Shown here: in pieces, positions 17,305 to 26,704 of the stretch | Numbering within the stretch: the first letter of the stretch is position 1 | How the letters are laid out: every line of letters begins with the position of its first letter | Assembly: GCF_032716425.1 (NCBI RefSeq) | Contig: NZ_CP090419.1 | Span: 383,001-447,000, forward strand | Length of the DNA stretch: 64,000 nt | Direction: 5' to 3' | Source of the DNA: Pseudoalteromonas sp. N1230-9 | Lineage (GTDB): Bacteria > Pseudomonadota > Gammaproteobacteria > Enterobacterales > Alteromonadaceae | Made by a program: the position numbers and the translations under genes | Notes under the pieces: generated by a model | Told to the model about the DNA's origin: nothing | The model's input: the letters and a program-made list of their open reading frames with translations, nothing else | Database searches by the model: none

Positions 17305-17514
17305 ATGGAACAAGTACAAACGCAATCAAAACAAGGAATGGACAAACAAGGAGCTGCTTTATGGAATAAGCAGCAGTGGCAAGACTTTATGGATCATGCG
17401 AAAGCAGTTGCGCCGCAGGTAACAGGGAAGGCTGACGATAAAAACCCGATATTATCTTCAGGTGATATCGGGTTTTTAATCACATCAGCAATTTATCTTT
17501 ATAACTTAAACTGA
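17305..17514 (+). CDS. Small unknown protein (69 residues)
   Basis: A strong ribosome-binding site (TAAGGAGGTGAC) precedes ATG 17305 and also ends a preceding eight-codon frame (17274). Residues 1-36 are polar and Gln-rich with the [19 protein letters not shown] core shared with the 32-residue upstream protein. The rest reads through a terminator hairpin (17441-17477), giving a mildly hydrophobic tail ([12 protein letters not shown]), so the C-terminus may be a by-product of a terminator moving into the frame. It overlaps the end of the convergent chemoreceptor gene by 16 bases. Function unknown. Confidence 0.6.
   Translation: MEQVQTQSKQGMDKQGAALWNKQQWQDFMDHAKAVAPQVTGKADDKNPILSSGDIGFLITSAIYLYNLN
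17441..17477. terminator. Bidirectional terminator lying inside a small reading frame
   Basis: Perfect 12-bp arms AAAACCCGATAT (17441-17452) and ATATCGGGTTTT (17465-17476) enclose a 12-base loop; A-runs and T-runs flank both sides. It would end the micro-ORF transcript on plus and the chemoreceptor transcript on minus, yet it lies within the 69-codon frame. Confidence 0.85.
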
Positions 17515-19523
17515 TTAACCGTTTTATTTAACGAGACTGCTAACTCATTCAAATCACGGGCTTCATCAGCCAATTCATGAGCATGATCTGCCGTGCTATT
17601 CACTAAATGATTAATAGCCGCAAGGCTGTTATTAATATCTTCTGCGACTACCGTTTGTTGCTCCGTTGAAGTCGCAATTTGATGACTTTGATCTTGCACA
17701 TTTGTCACTGATTGTGCGATGTCTTGCAGTGCTGTAAGCACAATTTGTGTTTGTTCAACAGAACCTTCAGCGCGCTCTTGTCCTTGTTGCATCATCGTTG
17801 ATGCTTGCTGAGCAATCTGTTGCAATCGGCTGATCATATTACGAATATCATCAGTTGACTCTTGCGTTCTGCTTGCCAATGAACGAACCTCATCAGCAAC
17901 CACAGCAAAACCTCGACCTTGCTCGCCTGCACGCGCAGCTTCAATGGCAGCATTAAGAGCCAGTAAATTAGTTTGTTCTGCAATAGAGTTGATCACATCG
18001 ATGACGGCACCAATATTGCCACTTTCTTGCTCAAGACCAGCAACGACTTTAGACGCTTCACCAATGTGACTTGCTAATGCGGTCATGACTGACTGAGCCT
18101 GTGTAGAACGTTTTGTGCCATCAACAGTAATGGTTTGTACTTGTTCAGCAGCATTATTGGTATTTTGTGCATTGCGCGAAATTTCGAGTACTGTTGAGGC
18201 CATTTCAGTGACTGCTGCACTAACACTGTCTACCTGTTGTTTCTCTTGTTGAATTTCATCATTGGTTTTTTGTGACACTGTTTTTAGCTGTGAAGCTGCT
18301 TGGCTTAACTGCTCCGCTTGCGCTGCAGTATTGAGCATCATTGCACGCAATTTATCGATAAAGGTGTTCATATGCAGGGCTAATTGACCCACTTCATCGT
18401 GACTTTTTATATCAATTTTTTGTGTTAGGTCGCCATCTCCTGAGGCGATATCACGCATAATATAAGTTAGCTTAGTCAATGGTTTGGTGATCATTTGCGT
18501 AGCCCAAAAGATCATTGCAATGATAATCGCGAGAATAATGATCACTGATGTTGTGGTTGTCATTACGGCATCATTGACAGGCTCATCAATCATGCTGGTT
18601 GGAATTAAAATACCTACATACCAATCAAGATAAGGGGTTTCTAATTCAAGGCGATTGAAGACAACGTAATACTCTTCTCCTTTAAAAGTGATGAAGCTAC
18701 TACCGTCTTTTTTACTTTTCATAACACGATTTAATTCGCTAAAGCCTGATGTATCGTTAAATTGTTTCTCCAGCGCTTCTAGGCCTTCTTTGCCATTTGG
18801 GCTTTCGTCGGTAATTGATAGTTTGTGACCTGTTCGTTTTGAAAGGTGCACAACTTTTTGGTTGCCATCAAGTAAAAAACCAAATCCTTGACCGTTGAAA
18901 CGAATATTCTCGACCATGTCGTTAATATTGTTGAGCTGTAAGTCGACACCACCAAAACCAATGAGTTTATTTTGGTTATACACTGGTTGTTGTACAACCG
19001 CCGATGCGTTGCCTGTGGTTAAGTCAACGGAAATAGGGCCGACATAGAGCTTGTTTATTGCTAGCGCGTCTTGCCACCAACCACGTTTATAAGCGTAATA
19101 GGGGTCACCATTAAAGTGTGTAGTACGCTCATTTTCTTTAAAGTATTCACCGGTGGTTGCTGAGGCAAAAAAAGCAGATAGAATGTTGTCATCATTACCA
19201 CTGATGCGTACAAAGTCTTGATTGATGCTGTCGTACCCAGGTTGGTTATCAAGTGGTTGATCACGCTCAGTCCAATTTTCAAACCAATTCACTAAATGTG
19301 GGTTAGTAATAAAAGTTTCAACAACTTTACCATAGCGAGCAAAGTAACCTTGCATTGAAAGTCGCTCACTTTGTAGATAACTGTCAGCTTCTCGCTGAAT
19401 TGCTTGTCGTGATAAGTCAGCAATGTGACTAACAAAAAAGCTCGACGCGATGATAAGTAGTACACTGATCGTCCCACCGATGAGAAGTAATATTTTTTTA
19501 CGTAAAGAGAGGTTGTTTAACAT
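17499..19523 (-). CDS. Methyl-accepting chemotaxis protein with dCache sensor
   Basis: An inner-membrane chemoreceptor of 674 residues. TM1 is at about 10-33 ([20 protein letters not shown]), followed by a periplasmic double-Cache domain of about 270 residues with [17 protein letters not shown] and [12 protein letters not shown], a second TM ([15 protein letters not shown]), a HAMP domain ([26 protein letters not shown]) in the usual position, and a signalling domain with the hairpin tip [20 protein letters not shown]. No C-terminal pentapeptide tether is seen. The ligand is unknown; dCache receptors often bind amino acids or carboxylates. It stands alone and convergent to the micro-ORFs. Confidence 0.93.
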   Translation of the reverse strand: MLNNLSLRKKILLLIGGTISVLLIIASSFFVSHIADLSRQAIQREADSYLQSERLSMQGYFARYGKVVETFITNPHLVNWFENWTERDQPLDNQPGYDSINQDFVRISGNDDNILSAFFASATTGEYFKENERTTHFNGDPYYAYKRGWWQDALAINKLYVGPISVDLTTGNASAVVQQPVYNQNKLIGFGGVDLQLNNINDMVENIRFNGQGFGFLLDGNQKVVHLSKRTGHKLSITDESPNGKEGLEALEKQFNDTSGFSELNRVMKSKKDGSSFITFKGEEYYVVFNRLELETPYLDWYVGILIPTSMIDEPVNDAVMTTTTSVIIILAIIIAMIFWATQMITKPLTKLTYIMRDIASGDGDLTQKIDIKSHDEVGQLALHMNTFIDKLRAMMLNTAAQAEQLSQAASQLKTVSQKTNDEIQQEKQQVDSVSAAVTEMASTVLEISRNAQNTNNAAEQVQTITVDGTKRSTQAQSVMTALASHIGEASKVVAGLEQESGNIGAVIDVINSIAEQTNLLALNAAIEAARAGEQGRGFAVVADEVRSLASRTQESTDDIRNMISRLQQIAQQASTMMQQGQERAEGSVEQTQIVLTALQDIAQSVTNVQDQSHQIATSTEQQTVVAEDINNSLAAINHLVNSTADHAHELADEARDLNELAVSLNKTVNQFKL

Positions 19524-19645
19524 AGGTGCACGTGTTTTTATTATTAGCTAGAGTAATCTATCTAATCATATTTGCACCCAAATCGCTACAAGGCAAAGTA
19601 AAGTTTGTTAATAAAATAATACATAACACAAGGGGATGTCACCAA

Positions 19646-20416
19646 GTGATTGTTAATGATAATAAATTAGTGGTACTAGGCGCTGGCTGGCTAGGGGAAG
19701 CACTTTGTCTTAAGGCAAAGGAGTTAGGTTGGCAGGTGCAAGGCACAAGAAGAGAGGTCAAGCATGACTATGACTTTCAACGCCAATTGATATTACAACC
19801 AAGTGGATTGAAGCATACTGTCTCTTTAAAGGACGCGTGGTGGGTATGTGCTATTCCACCTAAAAGTCGTGATAGTCAAAGTGATTACCTAGCAACGCTT
19901 TCTGCTAGTTTAGAGTTAGCTAAATCGCTGCAATGCCGTGGGGTTATTTTATGTTCTTCAACGGGTGTGTATAACAACGCTGATAATACATATACAGAGC
20001 AAAGTACTATTGAATGTTCATCACCTCGCCAACAGCTTTTGTATGATGCCGAACAATGCGTGCTACAAGCGGGCGGTAAAGTATTGCGGCTGGCAGGGCT
20101 AGTTGGGCCAAACCGTGAACCAGGGCGGTTTGTTGCAGGTAAGGAGCTTAAGAGTTCAAGCCAACAACTCGTCAATATGGTGCATCGAGACGATGTTATT
20201 CATGCTATTTTCAAGTTGATTGAAGGTTGGTCAGATGCATCTGCAATCTATAATGTAGTCAATCCTGCTCACCCAACAAAAGTTGATTATTACCAGCAAA
20301 AGTGTGCCGAGCAGGGTAGCTCTGAGCCAAGTTTTACCAGCGATGAGGCCAAGATGCGAATCATTGATGGCTCGGCAATTGAGTCTTTAGGCTTTCAATA
20401 TCAGTGGCCAATTTAA
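19646..20416 (+). CDS. NAD(P)-binding epimerase-like protein (YeeZ family)
   Basis: A 256-residue short-chain dehydrogenase/epimerase-like protein. The Rossmann motif LVVLGAGWLGEALC opens the chain, ICSSTGVY-like CSSTGVYNNADNTYTE is central, and LRLAGLVGPNREPGRFV with NVVNPAHPTK follow, as in E. coli YeeZ. The frame is open to ATG 19526, but the first 40 codons have no similarity; a GTG at 19646, with AGGGGATG upstream, starts immediately before the Rossmann strand. The role of YeeZ is unknown. It ends four bases from hutC, which converges. Confidence 0.75.
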   Translation: MIVNDNKLVVLGAGWLGEALCLKAKELGWQVQGTRREVKHDYDFQRQLILQPSGLKHTVSLKDAWWVCAIPPKSRDSQSDYLATLSASLELAKSLQCRGVILCSSTGVYNNADNTYTEQSTIECSSPRQQLLYDAEQCVLQAGGKVLRLAGLVGPNREPGRFVAGKELKSSSQQLVNMVHRDDVIHAIFKLIEGWSDASAIYNVVNPAHPTKVDYYQQKCAEQGSSEPSFTSDEAKMRIIDGSAIESLGFQYQWPI

Positions 20417-20420
20417 GCGG

Positions 20421-21128
20421 TTATTTTTTAAAGGTTAAATGTCCTCCCAGCCTATATTTACTGCCAGGGGAGACTAAGCGTGCAAAGCTTACGATCCCCT
20501 CAGAGCACCAAGTTCGACGAATAACCTGCAGGCAAGGCTCTTCATTGTAGAGGTTGAGCCACTGACACATTTCATTATTTGGCATGATTGCTTCAACTGT
20601 ATGTCTTGCTTCTGTTAAGGGGGCTGCACTTGAAAGGTATTCGTGGGGAGTCAGGGTGTGAAAGTTCTGTTGCAAATAATCTTTAGCCAGCTTTGGATTG
20701 ACGAAACGCTCTTCAACTTGTAATGGTTGCTCATTTTCATTGTGGACAATAACACTTCGATAAACATGACTATCAATATCAACACTCAATGCTATAGCAA
20801 TAGGCGCAACGGCTTGTATTGATTCCATTACTAAAATTGTACAGCTGTATTGGCCATTACGAGCTCGAACTTCGTCGGCAATATTTTTTATCTCAAGGAG
20901 AGAAGACTGTGATTTTAAACTGGCAACAAAGGTTCCGAGCCCTTGGCTACGAGTTAGAATGCCAGCATCTGTCAGTTCACTCAGTGCCCGTCTTGCAGTC
21001 ATTCTACTTACCTTGAATTGGTTGGTTAATTCATTCTCTGATGGCACACGATCGTTTTCTTGCCATTGGCCGGAACGAATATTATCAACTATAAATTGCT
21101 TTATCTGTGCGAATTTAGTGATGCTCAT
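20421..21128 (-). CDS. hutC: Histidine utilisation repressor HutC (GntR family)
   Basis: A 235-residue repressor relieved by urocanate. The N-terminal winged helix is FAQIKQFIVDNIRSGQWQEN, DRVPSENELTNQFKVSRMTA, RRALSELTDAGIL, then the C-terminal UTRA effector domain (SLLEIKNIADEVRARNGQY onward, with VEAIMPNNEMCQWLN and a final FARLVSPGSKYRLGG) as in HutC. It is divergent from hutI and the spacer holds a perfect palindrome that fits its operator, so it probably represses hutI and itself. Confidence 0.93.
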   Translation of the reverse strand: MSITKFAQIKQFIVDNIRSGQWQENDRVPSENELTNQFKVSRMTARRALSELTDAGILTRSQGLGTFVASLKSQSSLLEIKNIADEVRARNGQYSCTILVMESIQAVAPIAIALSVDIDSHVYRSVIVHNENEQPLQVEERFVNPKLAKDYLQQNFHTLTPHEYLSSAAPLTEARHTVEAIMPNNEMCQWLNLYNEEPCLQVIRRTWCSEGIVSFARLVSPGSKYRLGGHLTFKK

Positions 21129-21177
21129 TGAAGGCGATGTATAAAGTTAATAGTATGTTACAAGGTGGCATAATTAT

Positions 21178-21191
21178 CTTGTATATACAAG
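21178..21191. promoter_or_regulatory. HutC operator, perfect palindrome
   Basis: CTTGTATATACAAG is a 14-bp perfect palindrome midway between hutC and hutI. It resembles the TGTATATACA core I associate with HutC sites in gammaproteobacteria. No second copy is obvious in the spacer. Confidence 0.8.
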
Positions 21192-21278
21192 GTGACTTGA
21201 TAAACTTTACGTCTATTTTAGTTATCTGCTTTGAGCATAGCTAAGTCAGGGCACTGCAAAATTCAGTATAGGTGAAAA

Positions 21279-22520
21279 ATGCACACAATGAATAATAATG
21301 AGTCACACTGGGATCTACTAATTACAGATGCCAATATTGCTACAATGAACCCTGCTATTGATGCACCCTATGGTGCTATCGAAAATGGCGCTATTGCTGT
21401 TAAAGATGGCAAGATTGCCTGGTTAGGGAAACAAGCTGAGCTACCAAAGTTTGATGCATTAGCTACCCCAACCGTGTCAGCGAAAGGGCAATGGCTCACA
21501 CCCGGTTTAATTGATTGTCATACTCACCTTGTTTTTGCTGGAAGCCGTGCCGAAGAGTTTGAACAACGACTTCAAGGTGTCAGTTATGAGCAAATAGCTG
21601 CAAATGGCGGGGGGATTGCAAGTACTGTTCGCGCTACGCGTGAAGCTGATCATGAAACATTATTTGTTGCAGCAAAAGAGCGTTTAAATGCGCTGTTTTC
21701 AGAAGGGGTGACAACGGTTGAAATTAAATCAGGCTATGGTCTTGATTGTGAAAACGAAATTAAACTTCTCGAAGTTGCGCGCTTATTAGGTGAAAACCAT
21801 CCGGTTGATGTGAAAACGACCTTTTTAGGCGCTCATGCATTACCTTTAGAATATAAAGGTCGTAGTGATGAATATATCGATCTTGTGTGTGGTGAGATGT
21901 TAGAGCGGGTCGTCCAAGCCAACTTGGCTGATGCGGTCGACGCATTTTGTGAGAATGTCGGGTTTAGTAATGAGCAAACACGGCGTGTATTTGAAGCCGC
22001 GAAGAAATATAACTTACCTGTAAAATTGCATGCTGAGCAGTTATCAAATCAGCATGGTGCAGAGCTTGTCGCTGAATTTAATGGTTTATCAGCCGATCAT
22101 ATCGAGCATCTTGATGAAGCTGGCATTCAGGCTATGGCAAAAGCGGGTACCGCAGCAGTATTATTACCGGGTGCTTTTTACTTCTTAAGAGAAACAAAAT
22201 ATCCGCCGATAGAGCTGTTACAGCAGTACCAAGTGCCCATTGCTATTTCGACAGACTTTAACCCAGGTACTTCGCCACTGTGTTCGTTGCATTTGATGAT
22301 GAATATGGCATGTACTATTTTCCGCATGACTCCAGAGCAAGCATTAGCTGGGGTGACACGAAACGCCGCAGGTGCATTGGGTCTTGATGATCGTGGCGTC
22401 TTAAAAGTGGGTGCTCGTGCTGATATTGCCCACTGGCAAATATCTCATCCTGCACAATTAAGTTATCAGTTTGGTGTAAATAAACTGTCAAATCTGTGGA
22501 TTTTGGGTAGACTAAATTAG
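21279..22520 (+). CDS. hutI: Imidazolonepropionase HutI
   Basis: It hydrolyses imidazolone-5-propionate to N-formimino-L-glutamate, the third step of histidine breakdown. The 413-residue amidohydrolase has the metal motif [63 protein letters not shown] and [11 protein letters not shown] (metal Asp), all in family order. The ATG at 21279 follows AGGTGAAAA. hutH and hutU are not in the window. The GGDEF/EAL gene starts 27 bases after its stop and may be cotranscribed. Confidence 0.96.
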   Translation: MHTMNNNESHWDLLITDANIATMNPAIDAPYGAIENGAIAVKDGKIAWLGKQAELPKFDALATPTVSAKGQWLTPGLIDCHTHLVFAGSRAEEFEQRLQGVSYEQIAANGGGIASTVRATREADHETLFVAAKERLNALFSEGVTTVEIKSGYGLDCENEIKLLEVARLLGENHPVDVKTTFLGAHALPLEYKGRSDEYIDLVCGEMLERVVQANLADAVDAFCENVGFSNEQTRRVFEAAKKYNLPVKLHAEQLSNQHGAELVAEFNGLSADHIEHLDEAGIQAMAKAGTAAVLLPGAFYFLRETKYPPIELLQQYQVPIAISTDFNPGTSPLCSLHLMMNMACTIFRMTPEQALAGVTRNAAGALGLDDRGVLKVGARADIAHWQISHPAQLSYQFGVNKLSNLWILGRLN

Positions 22521-22547
22521 ATAGAGCTTTTACACAGTTTGGATTAC

Positions 22548-24314
22548 ATGTCATTGATTGCTAGTTTAACAAGTGCCAGTACAAGTCTTCTCTTTGTGAG
22601 TGGAGATGTCATTGCTGTGTTTTTGGCAGGTGCACTGTTTATGGCTATGGTATGTGCGCTGTGTGTGACTCAAAATCCTATTTTACGACTCAGCCTAGTG
22701 GTCAATGGTATGCTAGGCCTTGCTATCCTGAGTTTAGGTGAGTCTTGGCTGATTTTGCTTTTGGCGATCAGTTTTTGCTTCCATCTTTGGCAGGCATTCA
22801 GAACCACTAATTGGTTAGCCATTATTATAAGTGTCACAGCAGCATTGTGTTTTGCGGTGTTGTTTTCTGCCCATTTATTACTGGATGTTGCTATTTATTG
22901 GCTCGTATCTGCGGTAATAATTCTGACTGTGTCGGGCTTTTTCAACTACGAAGAAGCCAACGAAGAGGAAGAAGTACCTTCTTTATTAACTCATCATAAT
23001 GATATGGATAAAACGCCTCTAAGCGACTTGCCTGATCGTAAAGCGTTGCAAGATGGCTTTTTACACTTTCGACAGCAACACCCGAATAATTGCGCTTTAG
23101 TGGTGATACGTTTAGAAGGCTTTGAAAGTGTAAATCAGCATATAGGTCGTGATTTTGGAGACTTGTTGCTTGCGCAATCAGCCAGCCGTATTAAACATCA
23201 ACTTGAATCAGATTCTGTACTGAGTGTCGCGGCCCCTTCAGGACTTCATGAAAAGCTTGCTCATTTAGGTGGATTAAATTTTGCGTTTATTTGTTCACTT
23301 GAAGAGCAGCAACATCATCATGAGCAATTAATTAATAAAATTAGGCAAGTAACCTTAAAGCCATTTAATGTGGCAAATTGCACCATTGAAGTGAAAGTTA
23401 GAGCCAGCTATGTTAGTTGTGATAACCCAGAACATAGTTTTGATAATTTGCTCTCGTTTGTCAACCTTGCGCTTGATTCCAACCCGAATAAGGCTATTGT
23501 GCCTTATCATGCAAATATGATGGTTGAACAGCTTGAACAACAAGCACGACTGCGCGAGCTGTCTAACCTTGATTTTGCTAGCGAATTAGAGCTGTATTTT
23601 CAACCGATTATTCGTAATAGTGATGAGCACATAGAGTTTTTAGAGTTGCTATTGCGATGGCAGCACCCAAAGCAAGGTATTTTGGCTGCTAATAAGTTCA
23701 TTGATGATATACGTGTTGCAGGCCTTGGTTATCCTGTCGCTGCGTATGTAATAGAGCGAGCTGCAGAGCTTGCGATGGCGCTGAGAATGGAAGGGATTGA
23801 GCTTCCTTTGAGTATTAATGTGTTTGGCCCCGAAATGCTCAATGAAGAGTTTATTGAATTTGTTGATCGTATTTTCAGTGAACACCGCTTAGAAGTGGGT
23901 GACTTGATCATTGAATGTCCACTTGATTTGTTTATGAATCTTGATGACCAAGGCAAAGCGATGATAGCCAGATTAAATAGTATTGGTATCAAATTATGCG
24001 TAGATGGGTTTGGTGATACCCCTATTTTACTTTCAAAGCTGCCAAACTTAAATGTGGAGTACATAAAAGTAGCTCCGTCGCTTACTGCTGACTTCGCTCA
24101 TCAAAGCCAAGTGCGTAGCTTGGTATCTGGTATGGTTGATATGCACAATCAAAACAATGCAAAAGTAATATGCGAAGGGGTAGAAACTCAAGAGCATCTT
24201 AAATTTGTTAAGTCGCTTAATGCCTATGCGGCTCAAGGATATTATTTTAGCTATCCGTTGAGTAGTGTAGGGATGATGTCTTGGTTAAAACAGTGGCGCT
24301 TAGAGCATCAATGA
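22548..24314 (+). CDS. Membrane protein with degenerate GGDEF and EAL domains
   Basis: The 588-residue protein has four or five N-terminal membrane segments (to about residue 130), then a GGDEF-like domain where the signature region reads LAHLGGLNFAFIC, so the catalytic motif is lost, and an EAL-like domain. In the latter EAL is ELL (ELLLRWQHP), the DDFG site is VDGFGDT, the TE site is CPL, and KxD is KVA; only EGVE and QGYYFSYP stay normal. It therefore probably does not make or cleave cyclic-di-GMP, and might bind it or signal by contact. The start is ATG 22548 (a TTG lies at 22539). It lies inside the hut cluster; a link to histidine use is not shown. Confidence 0.8.
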   Translation: MSLIASLTSASTSLLFVSGDVIAVFLAGALFMAMVCALCVTQNPILRLSLVVNGMLGLAILSLGESWLILLLAISFCFHLWQAFRTTNWLAIIISVTAALCFAVLFSAHLLLDVAIYWLVSAVIILTVSGFFNYEEANEEEEVPSLLTHHNDMDKTPLSDLPDRKALQDGFLHFRQQHPNNCALVVIRLEGFESVNQHIGRDFGDLLLAQSASRIKHQLESDSVLSVAAPSGLHEKLAHLGGLNFAFICSLEEQQHHHEQLINKIRQVTLKPFNVANCTIEVKVRASYVSCDNPEHSFDNLLSFVNLALDSNPNKAIVPYHANMMVEQLEQQARLRELSNLDFASELELYFQPIIRNSDEHIEFLELLLRWQHPKQGILAANKFIDDIRVAGLGYPVAAYVIERAAELAMALRMEGIELPLSINVFGPEMLNEEFIEFVDRIFSEHRLEVGDLIIECPLDLFMNLDDQGKAMIARLNSIGIKLCVDGFGDTPILLSKLPNLNVEYIKVAPSLTADFAHQSQVRSLVSGMVDMHNQNNAKVICEGVETQEHLKFVKSLNAYAAQGYYFSYPLSSVGMMSWLKQWRLEHQ

Positions 24315-24322
24315 TTATAGCT

Positions 24323-24387
24323 GTGGGTTTACCCCACGTTGCTTATTACGTGATATAAATTGCGCGATATAAAATCGCGCCTACAAT
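24323..24387. repeat. Second copy of the intergenic composite repeat
   Basis: Perfect arms GCGCGAT (24362-24368) and ATCGCGC (24374-24380) are followed by CTACAAT, near-identical to 15249-15274; the GGGTTTACCCCACG part to the left also aligns with 15218-15231. It lies between the convergent EAL-type gene and hutG. Confidence 0.65.
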
Positions 24388-24399
24388 CTTAACCTCGAG

Positions 24400-25449
24400 C
24401 TAACCTGCTTCCCTGGCTTGTAAGTAAGCGTTCACAAGAGCGGTGATGATTTGGCCAGCATCGTTCATTCCTGCTTCTAAACCAACCGGATGTTGTGAGG
24501 GCGCACCTTCGCATAAGTGTAAGTAATGCGCATTGCTGTTGCTTGCCGCTACATGTACAAAGTGTTCTGCATCAGCGACACTAAACCCGCAGTTTGTATA
24601 AGCACTCACAGGCATTAGTGAAATACTGTCGAGATCGACTTCAACTCCTAATGGCGCTTTACTTAAACGTGCTGTCGCTTGTTTGCATGCAGTTGATAGG
24701 TCAATAGTACGGCGTACTTGAATATCTTGATAACTATCAAAGGTGAAGTGAGCGTTTTTAAGTGCATCAAGAATCGCTTGATTATTTTTAAACTCATGTA
24801 AGCCTATGACGTGATAATCAGCGAGATGATTTTCTTCAAAGGCATACCTAAAGCCATTGCCGCTGTGACGACCTTCGCATTCTCTAAAATCTGCATGAGG
24901 GTCAAGGTTTATAGCATGAACGGGTTTATTATACTGTTTACTTAAGGCTCGTAAAATTCCTAAGCAGTTATTGTGCCCACCGCCAATGACGATAGGTTCT
25001 AAACCCGCAGCGAAGATCATTGCAAGCACGTGCTCAACGCGGGTATCTATTTCTGCACAAAGCTGGCGTAGCTTAGCCAATTCGTCATTGTTTTTATTAT
25101 CAAGGTGTGTGGCTTGTTGGTGTAAGTCATCAAGCGCCACTTCGCCTAGTAGCAATACGCGCTCATGATTTAAAAACTGGTTATGTGATTGATTTAGGAA
25201 GCGTTTTAAAAAGGCAGACCATGCTTGGTGTGAGCCACCATTACCTAAATTTGCCCGTGGGCCAATATCTTCACATACTCCAACCAATACATAGCGAATC
25301 CCGAAGTGTTTCGCATCAATTAAAGCTTGTTGGGCGTTAACATGGGTATCAAGTAAAGACAGTGCTTGCCATGCTTTTTGTTCATTTAAGCGGCGTGTAC
25401 ATAAATGTTCTACAGCCGCTCGTTCATAAATTTTAAGGTAATCAGTCAC
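24400..25449 (-). CDS. hutG: Arginase-family formimidoylglutamase
   Basis: Probably converts N-formimino-glutamate to glutamate plus formamide, the last Hut step. The 349-residue chain carries the ureohydrolase metal motifs VIGGGHNN (His), NLDPHADFR (DxHxD), and EVDLDSISLMP (DxDxx). The identity rests on the hut neighbourhood; agmatinase or another arginase-fold amidinohydrolase cannot be excluded, since this branch has the unusual N-terminal stretch GIRYVLVGVCEDIGPRANLG. It follows rraA by five bases on the same strand and is convergent with the GGDEF/EAL gene. Confidence 0.75.
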   Translation of the reverse strand: MTDYLKIYERAAVEHLCTRRLNEQKAWQALSLLDTHVNAQQALIDAKHFGIRYVLVGVCEDIGPRANLGNGGSHQAWSAFLKRFLNQSHNQFLNHERVLLLGEVALDDLHQQATHLDNKNNDELAKLRQLCAEIDTRVEHVLAMIFAAGLEPIVIGGGHNNCLGILRALSKQYNKPVHAINLDPHADFRECEGRHSGNGFRYAFEENHLADYHVIGLHEFKNNQAILDALKNAHFTFDSYQDIQVRRTIDLSTACKQATARLSKAPLGVEVDLDSISLMPVSAYTNCGFSVADAEHFVHVAASNSNAHYLHLCEGAPSQHPVGLEAGMNDAGQIITALVNAYLQAREAG

Positions 25450-25454
25450 CGAGT

Positions 25455-25955
25455 TTAGTCTTCTTCTATTACTTCTAACTCTAATTCTTCGGCAGATAAA
25501 AGAATGCCAGTGCTATCTGCATAGATAAAGTCGTCATCAAAAAACGAAACCCCTGCGAAGTTAACACCAATGCCGTCTTCGCCGGCACCTTCGCTATCAG
25601 CTGCAACGGGAATTGAAGCAATCGCTTGAACACCTAAGTCGAGTTCTTCTAACTCATCAACATGACGAATTGCACCGTAAACGATGATACCTTGCCAATT
25701 ATTTTCTAATGCGATCTCAGCCAGCTCAATATCGATTAATGCACGGCGAGTAGAGCCGCCACCATCAACGAGTAGAACACTATCAGTTCCATCTGTTGAT
25801 AAAATTTCGCGGATCAGCTCATTGTTTTCAAAGCATTTAACAGTTTTTACTCGACCACTAAAGCTTGAGCGTCCACCAAAATTAATAAACATTGGTTCGA
25901 GCACATCAACCACATCTGCAAAGTGGTCGCATAAATCCGAAGTGCTGTAATCCAT
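25455..25955 (-). CDS. rraA: Regulator of RNase E activity RraA
   Basis: RraA binds RNase E and inhibits degradosome activity. The 166-residue protein matches E. coli RraA through [76 protein letters not shown] and the [11 protein letters not shown]-terminus, plus a short acidic tail. The longer frame to 26009 has no similarity; ATG 25955 has AGAGGA at the right spacing. hutG follows by five bases on the same strand, an odd but simple operon. RraA is also structurally like aldolases, but this sequence is the RNase-inhibitor type. Confidence 0.9.
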   Translation of the reverse strand: MDYSTSDLCDHFADVVDVLEPMFINFGGRSSFSGRVKTVKCFENNELIREILSTDGTDSVLLVDGGGSTRRALIDIELAEIALENNWQGIIVYGAIRHVDELEELDLGVQAIASIPVAADSEGAGEDGIGVNFAGVSFFDDDFIYADSTGILLSAEELELEVIEED

Positions 25956-26167
25956 TTTTTCATCCTCTAAAGAGACTGTCTGTTTAGTATTCAGTATACC
26001 TTGATACAACTCAATAACAACGACTTAATGTGGGTTTATTGGTTTAAATCAAAGGATTTTGTGCACCGCAACATTAGTGTCTCAAAAGCGTCACCTAATT
26101 GTTATTTTTAACGCCTAAGCTGAGATGAGTATAAAAATTAGGCGCAAAGTATGACAAGGAGCTCACC

Positions 26168-26704
26168 ATGGCAAACAACATACTTACAAGGTTAGCAAAG
26201 GTTGATGAGCAGCTGTTTTTGAGTGTCTTCAATGACGCTTCGCCAAATTGGGTGAAAAAGTCAGCAATCGGTTTATCAAAGACGGGAGATGGCGGGTTAT
26301 ATGTGGTGTTGTTCATTGCTCTTTGGTGGTTTACAGAGCAATTACACTTTCAGCAACTTGCACAGTGTCTATTATTGGGTTTTGCAATAGAACGGCCTAT
26401 CTATTTCTTAGCAAAAAAACGGATTGCAAGGGTGCGTCCATGTGATTGCTTAGTCAAAAGTGCTTATTTGATCCCGAGTGACCAGTTTAGTTTACCGTCA
26501 GGGCATAGTGCAGGAGCATTTGTCGTGGCCACAATATTGGCTATTTATTTTCCTGAGCTTTCATTTGTTTGTTTTATGTGGGCATCAGGTGTAGCCATAT
26601 CAAGAGTGGTAATTGGAGTACATTATCCTGCCGATGTATTGATAGGAGCGGCGATGGGGTCGTGTTGTGCAATGTTAGCTGTAATGGTGGTGGAATATCT
26701 ATGA
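26168..26704 (+). CDS. PAP2-family membrane phosphatase
   Basis: A 178-residue integral membrane phosphatase with the three acid-phosphatase motifs in order: KKRIARVRP (about residue 80), PSGHSAGA (about 115) and SRVVIGVHYPADV (about 140), with membrane helices between them. Family members dephosphorylate phosphatidate, undecaprenyl pyrophosphate or lipid-linked phosphates. AAGGAG precedes the ATG. Its stop overlaps the start of the glycosyltransferase gene by four bases (ATGA), so the two are translationally coupled. The substrate is not known. Confidence 0.88.
   Translation: MANNILTRLAKVDEQLFLSVFNDASPNWVKKSAIGLSKTGDGGLYVVLFIALWWFTEQLHFQQLAQCLLLGFAIERPIYFLAKKRIARVRPCDCLVKSAYLIPSDQFSLPSGHSAGAFVVATILAIYFPELSFVCFMWASGVAISRVVIGVHYPADVLIGAAMGSCCAMLAVMVVEYL

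Noticed and set aside
26569..26700. N-terminal extension of the glycosyltransferase
   Set aside because: It overlaps PAP2 coding sequence in another frame; the ATGA overlap start fits better.
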